NCBI GenBank assembly: GCA_003164305.1
Contig: PLSZ01000114.1
Span: 7,435-13,080 of the forward strand
Direction of reading: 5' to 3'
DNA length: 5,646 nucleotides
Source of the DNA: Acetobacteraceae bacterium
GTDB lineage: Bacteria; Pseudomonadota; Alphaproteobacteria; Acetobacterales; Acetobacteraceae
Shown: positions 1-5,646 of the stretch, one piece after another
Numbering within the stretch: position 1 is the first letter of the stretch
How the letters are laid out: each line of letters begins with the position of its first letter
Notes under the pieces: generated by a model
Told to the model about the DNA's origin: nothing
The model's input: only the letters and a program-made list of their open reading frames with translations
Database searches by the model: none
Translations under genes and position numbers: made by a program

Positions 1-388
1 TGGTCTTGCCGATGATGATCGCGCCGGCCGCGCGAATGCGTTGCACCACCGCGGCGTCGGCCATCGGCACGGCATCGCGGAACGCGGCGGAGCCATTGGC
101 CAGCGGAAGTCCGGCGATCGCGACATTGTCCTTGATCGTGATCGGCACGCCATGCAGAGGGCCGAGTTGGTCACCGCGCATGACCGCGGCCTCGGCCGCG
201 AGCGCGCCGGCGCGGGCGGCTGACGCCATTTCATGTGCGAAAATATTGAGTGCCGGGCCGACCGCGTCGGCGCGCGCGAGCACGGCTTCGGTCACCGCGA
301 CAGGCGAGATTTCCCGCGCCGCGATCAAACGCGCGAGCGTCGCCGCTGACGTGAAGCAGAGGTCGTCGGTATCCATGTCGGTCGGCAT
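1..388 (-). CDS. Amidase signature family enzyme, N-terminal part (cut by window edge)
   Basis: Read on the minus strand from ATG at 388, the open frame runs off the left edge and gives 129 residues. It matches the N-terminus of amidase-signature hydrolases (GatA, AtzF, indoleacetamide and related amidases), which cleave carboxamides with a Ser-cisSer-Lys triad. The visible signature is GPLHGVPITIKDN at residues 76-88, with K86 as the expected catalytic Lys. It is followed by AVVQRIRAAGAIIIGKT at 113-129, the usual lead-in to the GKTN motif. The Gly/Ser-rich stretch with both catalytic serines lies outside the window, so activity cannot be judged. An in-frame stop at 425-427 bounds the start. 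ATG 376 is an alternative; neither has a strong ribosome site, and AGGA at 401-404 is rather distant. The gene is divergent from the MFS gene, suggesting shared regulation. Substrate is unknown; it could also be a GatA paralogue, but the accessory context argues for a catabolic amidase. Confidence 0.9.
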   Translation of the reverse strand, partial: MPTDMDTDDLCFTSAATLARLIAAREISPVAVTEAVLARADAVGPALNIFAHEMASAARAGALAAEAAVMRGDQLGPLHGVPITIKDNVAIAGLPLANGSAAFRDAVPMADAAVVQRIRAAGAIIIGKT

Positions 389-506
389 CCTGTCCGGGGT
401 TCCTGGAGTTCGACGAAAATTGCTTCATGCGTCAAGGTCGGCACGCGGATCGGCCGACTCGCATGAAGGTCATGGCGTCCGCGGGATGGCGCGGGGGAAA
501 CCGACG
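389..506. promoter_or_regulatory. Divergent intergenic region with nested inverted repeat (candidate operator)
   Basis: This 118-bp gap separates the divergent amidase and MFS genes, so promoters for both should lie here or in the gene ends. It holds a perfect 9-bp inverted repeat, CTTCATGCG at 423-431 and CGCATGAAG at 460-468. Nested within it is a 6-bp repeat, GTCGGC at 437-442 and GCCGAC at 453-458. The left outer arm also lies in an imperfect 14-bp palindrome at 423-436 with CTT...AAG ends. Dyads in divergent promoters are typical binding sites of dimeric regulators (LysR, GntR, MarR types), but no regulator gene is in the window. I found no convincing -35/-10 pair on either strand. Operator function is inference. 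Confidence 0.4.
493..500 (+). promoter_or_regulatory. Ribosome binding site that favours the MFS start at 507
   Basis: The purine run GGGGGAAA lies 6-8 nt before ATG 507. The in-frame ATG at 486 has no comparable upstream purine run, and family N-termini begin only shortly before the first membrane segment. Both points favour 507. Confidence 0.55.
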
Positions 507-1778
507 ATGGATCTGAGGCATCTGACCCACCCGGCGCACAGCCGTTGGACACGGATCCTGGGCGTGGCGTTCGTGATGTACGTGCTGTCGTTCATCGACC
601 GTACCAATATCGCGATGGCGATCCCCGCGATGCGCCAGGATCTGGGACTGAAGGCGGCGGCGATTGGTTTCGCGACCAGCATGTTCTTCTGGGGCTACAT
701 CATTCTGCAGATCCCGGCCGGACGCCTCGCGGGCGTGTGGAGCGCGAAGCGGGTGATCATGCTGCAGTTGATCCTGTGGTGCGGCATCGCGTTGTCCACC
801 GCTTACGTGACGACGGAGACGGAACTGATCGTCAATCGTTTCGCTCTCGGCATCGCCGAAGGTGGGGTGCTGACCTGCACGATCGTGCTGATCCGCGGCT
901 GGTTCACGCGACCCGAACGCGCGCGGGCGAACACGCTGTTCCTGCTCAGCCTGGCGGTGGCGCCGGTGATCGCCAACCCATTATCAGGCTTCATCCTGGA
1001 ACATTCCACATGGCGGACGATGTTCATTGTCGAGGCGGCGCCGGCGCTGCTGTGGGCGTTTGTCTGGTGGTGGGCGATCGCCGACAGCCCGCGCGACGTC
1101 AGTTGGCTGGACCCGGATGAAAAGGCGCGCCTGATCGCCGCGCTGGAGCAAGAGGCGCGCGAAGCCGGGCCGGTTCAGGGACATTGGCTGGCGACGTTAT
1201 GGCATCCGGCGGTGCTGCTGCTCGCGCTGTATAATTTCATGGCTTTGATGGCGGAATGGGGTGTGAATTTCTGGCTGCCGACCGTGTTGAAGGAAACCGG
1301 GTTGTCGATCGGCGTGGTGGGAATGCTGGCGGCGTTACCATACGCGCTGGGGATCGTGATGATGATCATGGTCGCGCGCAGTTCGGATCGGCGGCGGGAA
1401 CGCAAATGGCACATGATCGCGGCGACCGCGTTTTCCGGATTATTCCTGTTGTGCGCTCAGCTTTCCAGCGTGATGGGAGTGTTCGCGACGGTGCTGTTCC
1501 TCAGCCTGGCGATCGGCTCGTTTCTCGGCCGGTTCGGGCCGTTCTGGACGTTGCCCACCGAGGTGCTGCCTCCCGCCGTCGCGGGCGTCGGCATTGGGTT
1601 GATCAACGGCGCGGGCAATCTTGGTGGAACGGCCGGGCCGTGGTTCTTCGGCGTGGTGCGGGACACCACAGGCAGTTTTACATTGGCGCTGACGGTGGCG
1701 GGGGTTTCGCTGATCGTTGGTAGCCTCGTCGCGGTACCGATCGGATTGAAGCGAGGCAACGTCGGAGTCGCGCCATGA
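507..1778 (+). CDS. MFS transporter, anion:cation symporter (ACS) type
   Basis: This 423-residue inner-membrane protein has about twelve hydrophobic segments in two halves, split by a hydrophilic loop at roughly 193-232. ACS-type features include SFIDRTNIAMAIP (28-40) at the end of segment 1, FFWGYIILQIPAGRLA (60-75), RFALGIAEGG (111-120) and GLINGAGNLGGTAGP (364-378). The family imports carboxylates and similar anions (tartrate, phthalate, hydroxyphenylacetate) with protons or sodium. Length is normal. The loop 2-3 motif A is altered: the usual Asp is G76 and the later Gly is S79, while the equivalent loop in the second half keeps an Asp (D294). The frame is open upstream to position 6, but that part is antisense to the amidase and is not believed to be coding. 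It heads the four-gene run and is divergent from the amidase. Exact substrate is unknown. Confidence 0.93.
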   Translation: MDLRHLTHPAHSRWTRILGVAFVMYVLSFIDRTNIAMAIPAMRQDLGLKAAAIGFATSMFFWGYIILQIPAGRLAGVWSAKRVIMLQLILWCGIALSTAYVTTETELIVNRFALGIAEGGVLTCTIVLIRGWFTRPERARANTLFLLSLAVAPVIANPLSGFILEHSTWRTMFIVEAAPALLWAFVWWWAIADSPRDVSWLDPDEKARLIAALEQEAREAGPVQGHWLATLWHPAVLLLALYNFMALMAEWGVNFWLPTVLKETGLSIGVVGMLAALPYALGIVMMIMVARSSDRRRERKWHMIAATAFSGLFLLCAQLSSVMGVFATVLFLSLAIGSFLGRFGPFWTLPTEVLPPAVAGVGIGLINGAGNLGGTAGPWFFGVVRDTTGSFTLALTVAGVSLIVGSLVAVPIGLKRGNVGVAP

Positions 1779-1848
1779 TGCTCCGGCGATTGCCCTGGTG
1801 CCGGCCGCGGCGTTACCCTCATGGCAACGACAGCATCCCCGTCTGTCC

Positions 1849-1854
1849 GAGGAG
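1849..1854 (+). promoter_or_regulatory. Ribosome binding site setting the hydrolase start at 1861
   Basis: GAGGAG lies 6 nt before ATG 1861. A longer in-frame start at GTG 1798 would add 21 residues unlike the family N-terminus and has no such site, so 1861 is preferred. Confidence 0.75.
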
Positions 1855-1860
1855 TCCGCG

Positions 1861-2469
1861 ATGGCCGAACCCGAACGCATCGATCCAGGCCGCGCGGCAT
1901 TGATCGCTTACGATGTCTGCCGACGCGCGCTGGCTCCCGCGGATCCGGCGCGACGGGTCGCGATGCGTCCGGTGCTCGATGCCTGGGCGCGGATCATCGC
2001 GGCGGCACGAGCGGCTGGCGTGCCGGTCATCTACACGACGCCGGTCAGCCGCGCCGACGGCGCCGACGTCGTCATGCTGCCGACCGACCTTTCGGCGGTG
2101 ACCGGCGTGCCGCCGTTGACCAACGCGATCGAGGGCACCGACGACGCCGGTTTTCCCGACGAAATCGCGCCGCGGCCCGAGGACTACGTGTTCCTCAAGC
2201 GCCGGCCGAGCGCGTTTTACGGCACCGGCGTCGCGGAGCTTTTGCACATGCTGCGGCGCGACGTCGTCATCATTGGCGGCGGCGCCACCAATCGCGGGGT
2301 CGAGACCAGCGTGCGCGAGGCCTTCAATCTCGATATCGCCTGCGTGGTGGCGCGCGAATGCTGCTGGGGCGGCGACGCGGCGGCGCATGCGTACAGTCTC
2401 GACAAGGCAATGAAGATGTACGCGCGCATCCGTCATCTCGACCAGGTCGTGGCGATGCTGCTTGCATGA
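1861..2469 (+). CDS. Isochorismatase-fold hydrolase with Gly at the usual catalytic Cys position
   Basis: This 202-residue protein has the length and order of the isochorismatase/nicotinamidase superfamily. It starts with a first strand carrying Asp (ALIAYDVC, D18), then AAGVPVIYTTPV (51-62), the Lys segment VFLKRRPSAFYGTG (110-123, K113), and VVIIGGGATNRGVETSVREA (135-154). In amidohydrolase members the last motif has TN-x-C-V; here it is TNRGV, with G146 replacing the nucleophilic Cys. Gly at this position is known in true isochorismatases (EntB, PhzD), which hydrolyse a vinyl ether, and I believe in YecD-like proteins. A Cys-dependent nicotinamidase-type amidase role is therefore unlikely. 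C161, C167 and C168 lie later but not at the nucleophile position. It is probably cytosolic. It follows the MFS gene by 82 bp and precedes the thioesterase by 33 bp, so is probably cotranscribed. Substrate unknown; no isochorismate pathway gene is nearby. Confidence 0.88.
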   Translation: MAEPERIDPGRAALIAYDVCRRALAPADPARRVAMRPVLDAWARIIAAARAAGVPVIYTTPVSRADGADVVMLPTDLSAVTGVPPLTNAIEGTDDAGFPDEIAPRPEDYVFLKRRPSAFYGTGVAELLHMLRRDVVIIGGGATNRGVETSVREAFNLDIACVVARECCWGGDAAAHAYSLDKAMKMYARIRHLDQVVAMLLA

Positions 2470-2488
2470 TCGCGGGCGCGTGTTTTTC

Positions 2489-2494
2489 AGAGGA
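2489..2494 (+). promoter_or_regulatory. Ribosome binding site of the thioesterase-like gene
   Basis: AGAGGA lies 8 nt before ATG 2503, within the 33-bp gap after the hydrolase gene. It fixes the start of the next gene. Confidence 0.75.
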
Positions 2495-2502
2495 CTGAGT
2501 TA

Positions 2503-3348
2503 ATGACGAATTGGACCGAAACGTATCGCGGCACGGTGCCGCCCTGGCAATGCGATGTGACCGAGCACTTCACGATCGCGTATTACTTCGACCGGCTGGA
2601 GGAGTCGGAAGCGAATTTGGCTGACGAACTCGGGCTGAGCGATCTGTCGCGGCGCGCCGACCTGGTGCGCCGGATGGATGTTCGTTTCGCGCGCGAACTG
2701 CGTAAGGGTGCCAGCTTTCATGTCGAGAGCGCTGCCCTGGGTGTCGACACGGACGGGATTCGCGTCGGCCATCGTTTCGTCGATTCGGCCAACGGCGAGG
2801 TGGTCACGTGGTTCGATGAGCGCTGGGACGCCGCGCTGACCTCTGGGCAACGCGGCGCGGTCGAGGCGCGGCTCGCGGCGTGGAACGGGCCGGCGGCGGA
2901 GCAACGCACCGAGCCGGCCGGAACCACCGGGTTTATTCCGAGCGCGCGGGGGCGGGTTAAGCCCGGCGATGTCGATGTCGCCGGGAATTTCTCTCTCAGT
3001 GCGATGTTGCATCGATTCTCCAATGCGTCCGGTCAGTTTGGCGCGGCGGTCGGCATGGATACCGAGTTCATGCAAAAGCACCGGCGGGGTTTTTCAACCT
3101 TTGAACTGACAATGCGCATTGGCGGCGCGCTGCCGCTCGACGCGCCTTATCTGGTCGAAACCGGCATCGGGCATCTGGGCAATTCGTCGCTGCGCATGAT
3201 CCATCGTATGACGAACGCGCGGACCGGCGCCGAGATCGCGGTGGTTGGTCAGTTTGGCGTCAACCTCGATCTCGACGCGCGCCGTCCGGCGCGTTGGTCC
3301 GAAGAGATTCGTGCGCGCGCGGCGGCGTTGGTTGTCGCGGCTGGCTAG
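2503..3348 (+). CDS. Double-hotdog acyl-CoA thioesterase-like protein
   Basis: At 281 residues this is about twice the single-hotdog (4-hydroxybenzoyl-CoA thioesterase) length, and it reads as two fused hotdog domains, roughly 5-128 and 145-260. The first begins VPPWQCDVTEHFTIAYYFDRLEE (written here in two parts: VPPWQCDVTEHF at 12-23 and TIAYYFDRLEE at 24-34). This keeps the D...H...Y spacing of the D-x2-GH-x-N-x2-Y motif (D18, H22, Y27), with E21 for Gly and T24 for Asn. The second repeats it as DVDVAGNFSLSAML (156-169), keeping D158 and G161 but with N162 in place of His. Such proteins hydrolyse CoA thioesters in the cytosol; double-hotdog versions occur in carnitine/betaine catabolism. 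The substrate is not readable here. The C-terminus (ARRPARWSEEIRARAAAL, 259-276) is a helix-like tail. It lies in the middle of the transport/hydrolase run. Confidence 0.82.
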   Translation: MTNWTETYRGTVPPWQCDVTEHFTIAYYFDRLEESEANLADELGLSDLSRRADLVRRMDVRFARELRKGASFHVESAALGVDTDGIRVGHRFVDSANGEVVTWFDERWDAALTSGQRGAVEARLAAWNGPAAEQRTEPAGTTGFIPSARGRVKPGDVDVAGNFSLSAMLHRFSNASGQFGAAVGMDTEFMQKHRRGFSTFELTMRIGGALPLDAPYLVETGIGHLGNSSLRMIHRMTNARTGAEIAVVGQFGVNLDLDARRPARWSEEIRARAAALVVAAG

Positions 3349-3385
3349 CGTGTTTTAGTGAAGGCCGTCGTCAGAAGTCGGCCGT

Positions 3386-3393
3386 GGGAAAGG
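3386..3393 (+). promoter_or_regulatory. Ribosome binding site for the substrate-binding protein
   Basis: GGGAAAGG precedes two in-frame ATGs, at 3397 and 3403. Spacing from GGGA suits 3397 (7 nt) and from AAAGG suits 3403 (9 nt). Both give a normal signal peptide. The GTG at 3358 has no such site and would add 13 residues, including charged ones, before the signal peptide. Confidence 0.5.
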
Positions 3394-3396
3394 CAA

Positions 3397-4998
3397 ATGT
3401 CCATGCGCGGTTTGTTGATCGCAGTCTCGCTGCTGTTCGCCGTGGCGAGCGGCGGTTCCGTCGCCGGTGAAACGCCGAAGCGTGGGGGTACGCTGACGTA
3501 TATCATTCCGGCCGAAGCGCCCCCAAGTCTGGATGGGCATAGGGAGGGGACATTCGCGACCGTCCAGATGGTCGCGCCGTTCTACAGTGTGCTGATGCGC
3601 GTCGATCCACTGAACCCGTCCGAAACCACGCGTTTCGACTGCGATCTTTGCACCGCGATTCCCACGGCAACCGATGACGGCAAGACCTACACTTTTAAAA
3701 TCCGCGACGGCGTGAAATTTCACGATGGCACCAGCCTGACAGCGGACGACGTCGCGGCGAGTTGGCGTCACATCATCTTTCCGCCCCCGGGCGTGTTGAG
3801 CGCGCGACAGAATTATTTTTCCATGGTGGACAGCGTCGAAGCGCCGGACGCCACCACGGTGGTGTTCCGGCTGAAATTCGCCACCAGCGCGTTTCTGCCC
3901 GCCCTGGCGGACCCGTTCGCGTTCATTTACGAAAAGCGGCTGCTCGACGCCGATCCGCATTGGTACGAGACGCATATCATGGGATCCGGTCCGTTCCGGC
4001 CCGGGGAATATGAGATTGGCCAATCGATGAGCGGCACGCGCGATCCGAACTATTACCACGCGGGCCTGCCCTATCTGGACGGGTTCAAGGCATTGCTGGC
4101 ACCGAAAGAAGCCGTGCGGATCGCCGCGATCCGTTCCGGACGGGCGGCCATCGAGTTCCGCGGCTTCCCGCCGTCGGCGCGCGATGCGCTGGTCAGCGAA
4201 CTCGGCGACGCGGTCACCGTGCAAACCAGCGACTGGAATTGCCACGATCTGGTGACACCCAATGCCTCTCGAAAACCGTTCGACGATGTGCGAGTCCGGC
4301 GGGCGCTGTTGCTGGCGATTGATCAATGGGGCAGCAGCGCCGCGCTGTCGAAAATCGCGATTTTGCAGGCTGTGGGCGGGATCGTGTTCCCTGGCTCACC
4401 GATGGCGGCTACGAAGCAGGAGTTGCAGCAACTGACGGGGTTCTGGCCGGACATCGAAAAATCCCGCGCCGAAGCACGCCGTCTGTTGAAGGAGGCTGGC
4501 GCGGAAGGCCTGACATTCGAACTATTGGTTCGCAACGTCGATCAACCCTATAAATTCGGGGCCGTCTGGCTGATCGATCAATGGAGCAAAATCGGCGTGC
4601 ACGTGTCGCAGAAAGTGCTGCCGACGGGTCCCTGGTTCGGGGCCATGCGGGCAGCCGATTTCGCGGTGGTGCTGGAATCGAGCTGTCCGGTTGTGGTCAA
4701 TCCCATCCTCGATGTGCAGAAATATCTGCCGCATGAGTTATTCGTTGAGAACTATGGGTACTATAAGGATCCGGTGGCGGCCGATATTTATGACAAGATG
4801 CTGCATGAGCGGGATCCGGCCCAGCAACGGGTTTTGATGAGAGCGTTCGAGAAGCAGGTGGTGGACGTCGAGGCGCACGAATTTCCGGCGTTATGGTGGA
4901 ACCGCATCGTGGTGCATCGTTCTTATGTCAAAGGCTGGCACATCAGCCCGAGCCATTTCGTCAACCAGGATCTGGCGACGATCTGGTTGGACCAGTGA
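3397..4998 (+). CDS. Periplasmic ABC substrate-binding protein, family 5 (Dpp/Opp type)
   Basis: This 533-residue secreted protein starts with a signal peptide: MSMRG, a hydrophobic core LLIAVSLLFAVAS (6-18), and likely cleavage near SVAG/ETP (24/25). There is no lipobox Cys, so it should be soluble in the periplasm. The mature N-terminus KRGGTLTYIIPAE (28-40) and YTFKIRDGVKFHDGTSLTADDV (98-119; the 20-residue core is TFKIRDGVKFHDGTSLTADD) are the family 5 signature. Further support comes from GSGPFRPGEYEIG (196-208) and KPFDDVRVRRALLLAID (293-309). Length is usual. These proteins deliver peptides, opines, nickel or other small molecules to an ABC importer. No permease or ATPase gene is beside it in the window: the next gene is convergent. 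A CDLC pair (C82, C85) is present, possibly a disulfide. It is the last gene of the plus-strand run, 48 bp after the thioesterase. Ligand unknown. Confidence 0.93.
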   Translation: MSMRGLLIAVSLLFAVASGGSVAGETPKRGGTLTYIIPAEAPPSLDGHREGTFATVQMVAPFYSVLMRVDPLNPSETTRFDCDLCTAIPTATDDGKTYTFKIRDGVKFHDGTSLTADDVAASWRHIIFPPPGVLSARQNYFSMVDSVEAPDATTVVFRLKFATSAFLPALADPFAFIYEKRLLDADPHWYETHIMGSGPFRPGEYEIGQSMSGTRDPNYYHAGLPYLDGFKALLAPKEAVRIAAIRSGRAAIEFRGFPPSARDALVSELGDAVTVQTSDWNCHDLVTPNASRKPFDDVRVRRALLLAIDQWGSSAALSKIAILQAVGGIVFPGSPMAATKQELQQLTGFWPDIEKSRAEARRLLKEAGAEGLTFELLVRNVDQPYKFGAVWLIDQWSKIGVHVSQKVLPTGPWFGAMRAADFAVVLESSCPVVVNPILDVQKYLPHELFVENYGYYKDPVAADIYDKMLHERDPAQQRVLMRAFEKQVVDVEAHEFPALWWNRIVVHRSYVKGWHISPSHFVNQDLATIWLDQ

Positions 4999-5002
4999 AA
5001 GC

Positions 5003-5037
5003 CGCGGGACATGGCCGGGTGGCGACCATGTCCCGCG
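5003..5037. terminator. Perfect 12-bp stem-loop between convergent genes (likely bidirectional terminator)
   Basis: CGCGGGACATGG (5003-5014) and CCATGTCCCGCG (5026-5037) are exact reverse complements around an 11-nt loop. The hairpin starts 5 nt after the substrate-binding protein stop and ends 13 nt before the end of the convergent transferase gene, the expected place for a shared terminator. Neither side has a long U-tract: plus reads TCGTTCGG, and minus reads GCTTTCAC. It may therefore act as a weak intrinsic terminator, or mainly protect 3' mRNA ends. Confidence 0.7.
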
Positions 5038-5049
5038 TCGTTCGGGTAC

Positions 5050-5646
5050 TCATGTACCGGCGGCGATCTTGTCCTGCGTTTTCGTATCGAAGTCGCTGGC
5101 GTCGTGACGTTCATGCAACTGGTTCGCGGGCTCGCCCTGCAGCCGGTTGACGATGCGCCCACGCTTCACCGCCGGCCGTTGAGCGATCGTATCGGTCCAG
5201 CGTTGCACGTTCTTGTAGTCCTGCACTGAGAGGAATTCGCCACCTCCGTACAGCAGCCCTTTCGCCAGGCCGCCATACCATGGCCACACCGCCATATCGG
5301 CGATCGTGTAATCGGCACCGCCCAGATACTCGGTCTCGGCGAGGCGGCGATCGAGCACGTCCAATTGCCGTTTCGTTTCCATCGCGAACCGGTCTATGGC
5401 GTATTCGATCTTGATCGGCGCGTAGGCGTAGAAGTGGCCGAACCCGCCGCCCAGATACGGCGCGCTGCCCATTTGCCAGAACAGCCAGGACAGGCATTCG
5501 GCGCGGGCCTGGCCACCGGTCGGCAATAATGCTCCGAACTTCTCGGCGAGATGCACCAGGATCGAGCCGGATTCGAACACCCGGATCGGCGTCGGCCCGC
5601 TGCGGTCCATCAGCGCCGGGATCTTGGAGTTCGGATTGACCGCGAC
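5050..5646 (-). CDS. yghU: YghU-like glutathione transferase / disulfide-bond oxidoreductase, C-terminal part
   Basis: The minus-strand frame is open at the right edge and ends at TGA 5052-5050, giving 198 residues of a family normally near 280-290. The visible part starts within the thioredoxin-like domain: VAVNPNSKIPAL (1-12, with the cis-Pro at P10) and VFESGSILVHLAEKFG (23-38), whose E25-S26 pair binds the glutathione gamma-glutamyl group. An all-helical domain follows, with GGGFGHFYAYAPIK (66-79), RFAMETKRQLDVLDRRL (86-102) and the N-capping box region DYTIADMAVWPWYG (112-125). The tail GEPANQLHERHDASDFDTKT (171-190) is typical of YghU/YfcG-type proteins. These cytosolic enzymes use glutathione for disulfide reduction or peroxide handling. 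ATG 5610 is internal, not the start: the codons before it, up to the edge, still match the family. It is convergent with the plus-strand run and probably functionally separate. Confidence 0.9.
   Translation of the reverse strand, partial: VAVNPNSKIPALMDRSGPTPIRVFESGSILVHLAEKFGALLPTGGQARAECLSWLFWQMGSAPYLGGGFGHFYAYAPIKIEYAIDRFAMETKRQLDVLDRRLAETEYLGGADYTIADMAVWPWYGGLAKGLLYGGGEFLSVQDYKNVQRWTDTIAQRPAVKRGRIVNRLQGEPANQLHERHDASDFDTKTQDKIAAGT

Noticed and set aside
407..435. Possible minus-strand promoter with TTGACG (435-430) for the amidase
   Set aside because: At the right spacing the -10 hexamer is CGAACT, a poor match, so no promoter is called.
6..506. Long in-frame N-terminal extension (167 codons) of the MFS gene
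   Set aside because: It is antisense to a convincing amidase coding region, has no transporter-like content, and the normal MFS start and ribosome site are at 507.
1783..1804. CCGGC / GCCGG pairing after the MFS stop as a terminator
   Set aside because: Only 5 bp with a 12-nt loop and no T-run; expected by chance at this GC content.
1821..2498. 225-codon Arg-rich frame over the isochorismatase-fold gene, and its minus-strand counterpart at 1819-2436
   Set aside because: Both are out of frame with the recognisable hydrolase and have shadow-like Arg/Gly/His composition.
2500..3081. 193-codon minus-strand frame opposite the thioesterase-like gene
   Set aside because: Low-complexity Arg-rich translation antisense to a domain-supported gene.
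3355..4326. 323-codon open frame on the minus strand opposite the substrate-binding protein
   Set aside because: It overlaps a clear family 5 binding protein, its Arg/His-rich translation matches no family I know, and such antisense frames are common in GC-rich genes.
4320..4586. Repeated GATCAATGG words (4320-4328 and 4575-4583) encoding IDQW twice
   Set aside because: Short coding coincidence at two different family positions, with no wider repeat.

Overview
This GC-rich window shows dense, tightly packed genes with Shine-Dalgarno-led starts. It looks like a chromosomal segment from a proteobacterium, probably an alphaproteobacterium; that placement rests on overall gene style and composition and is an inference. 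I see no tRNA, rRNA, CRISPR array, insertion sequence or phage gene.

Layout: the left edge holds the N-terminal 129 residues of an amidase-signature enzyme on the minus strand. A divergent intergenic stretch of about 118 bp separates it from a plus-strand run of four genes. These are an MFS carboxylate/anion transporter of the ACS type (507-1778), an isochorismatase-fold hydrolase (1861-2469), a double-hotdog acyl-CoA thioesterase-like protein (2503-3348) and a periplasmic family 5 (Dpp/Opp-type) substrate-binding protein (3397-4998). The gaps of 82, 33 and 48 bp, all on one strand, suggest one transcription unit. The run ends at a perfect 12-bp stem-loop at 5003-5037. A convergent YghU-like glutathione transferase follows on the minus strand and runs off the right edge.

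Inferred joint role: two uptake proteins of different classes, two small-molecule hydrolases and a CoA-thioester hydrolase fit a catabolic cluster for a small organic acid, amide or CoA-activated intermediate. The divergent amidase may belong to the same regulon. The substrate cannot be read from the sequence. The glutathione transferase is convergent and probably independent.

The points most worth a second look are these: the isochorismatase-fold protein has Gly where amidohydrolase members have the catalytic Cys; the amidase/MFS intergenic region carries a nested inverted repeat that could be a shared operator; the convergent junction has a long perfect hairpin without a clear U-tract; and the substrate-binding protein has no permease or ATPase genes beside it in the window. 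Nothing here clearly amounts to a new type of defence or mobile system.
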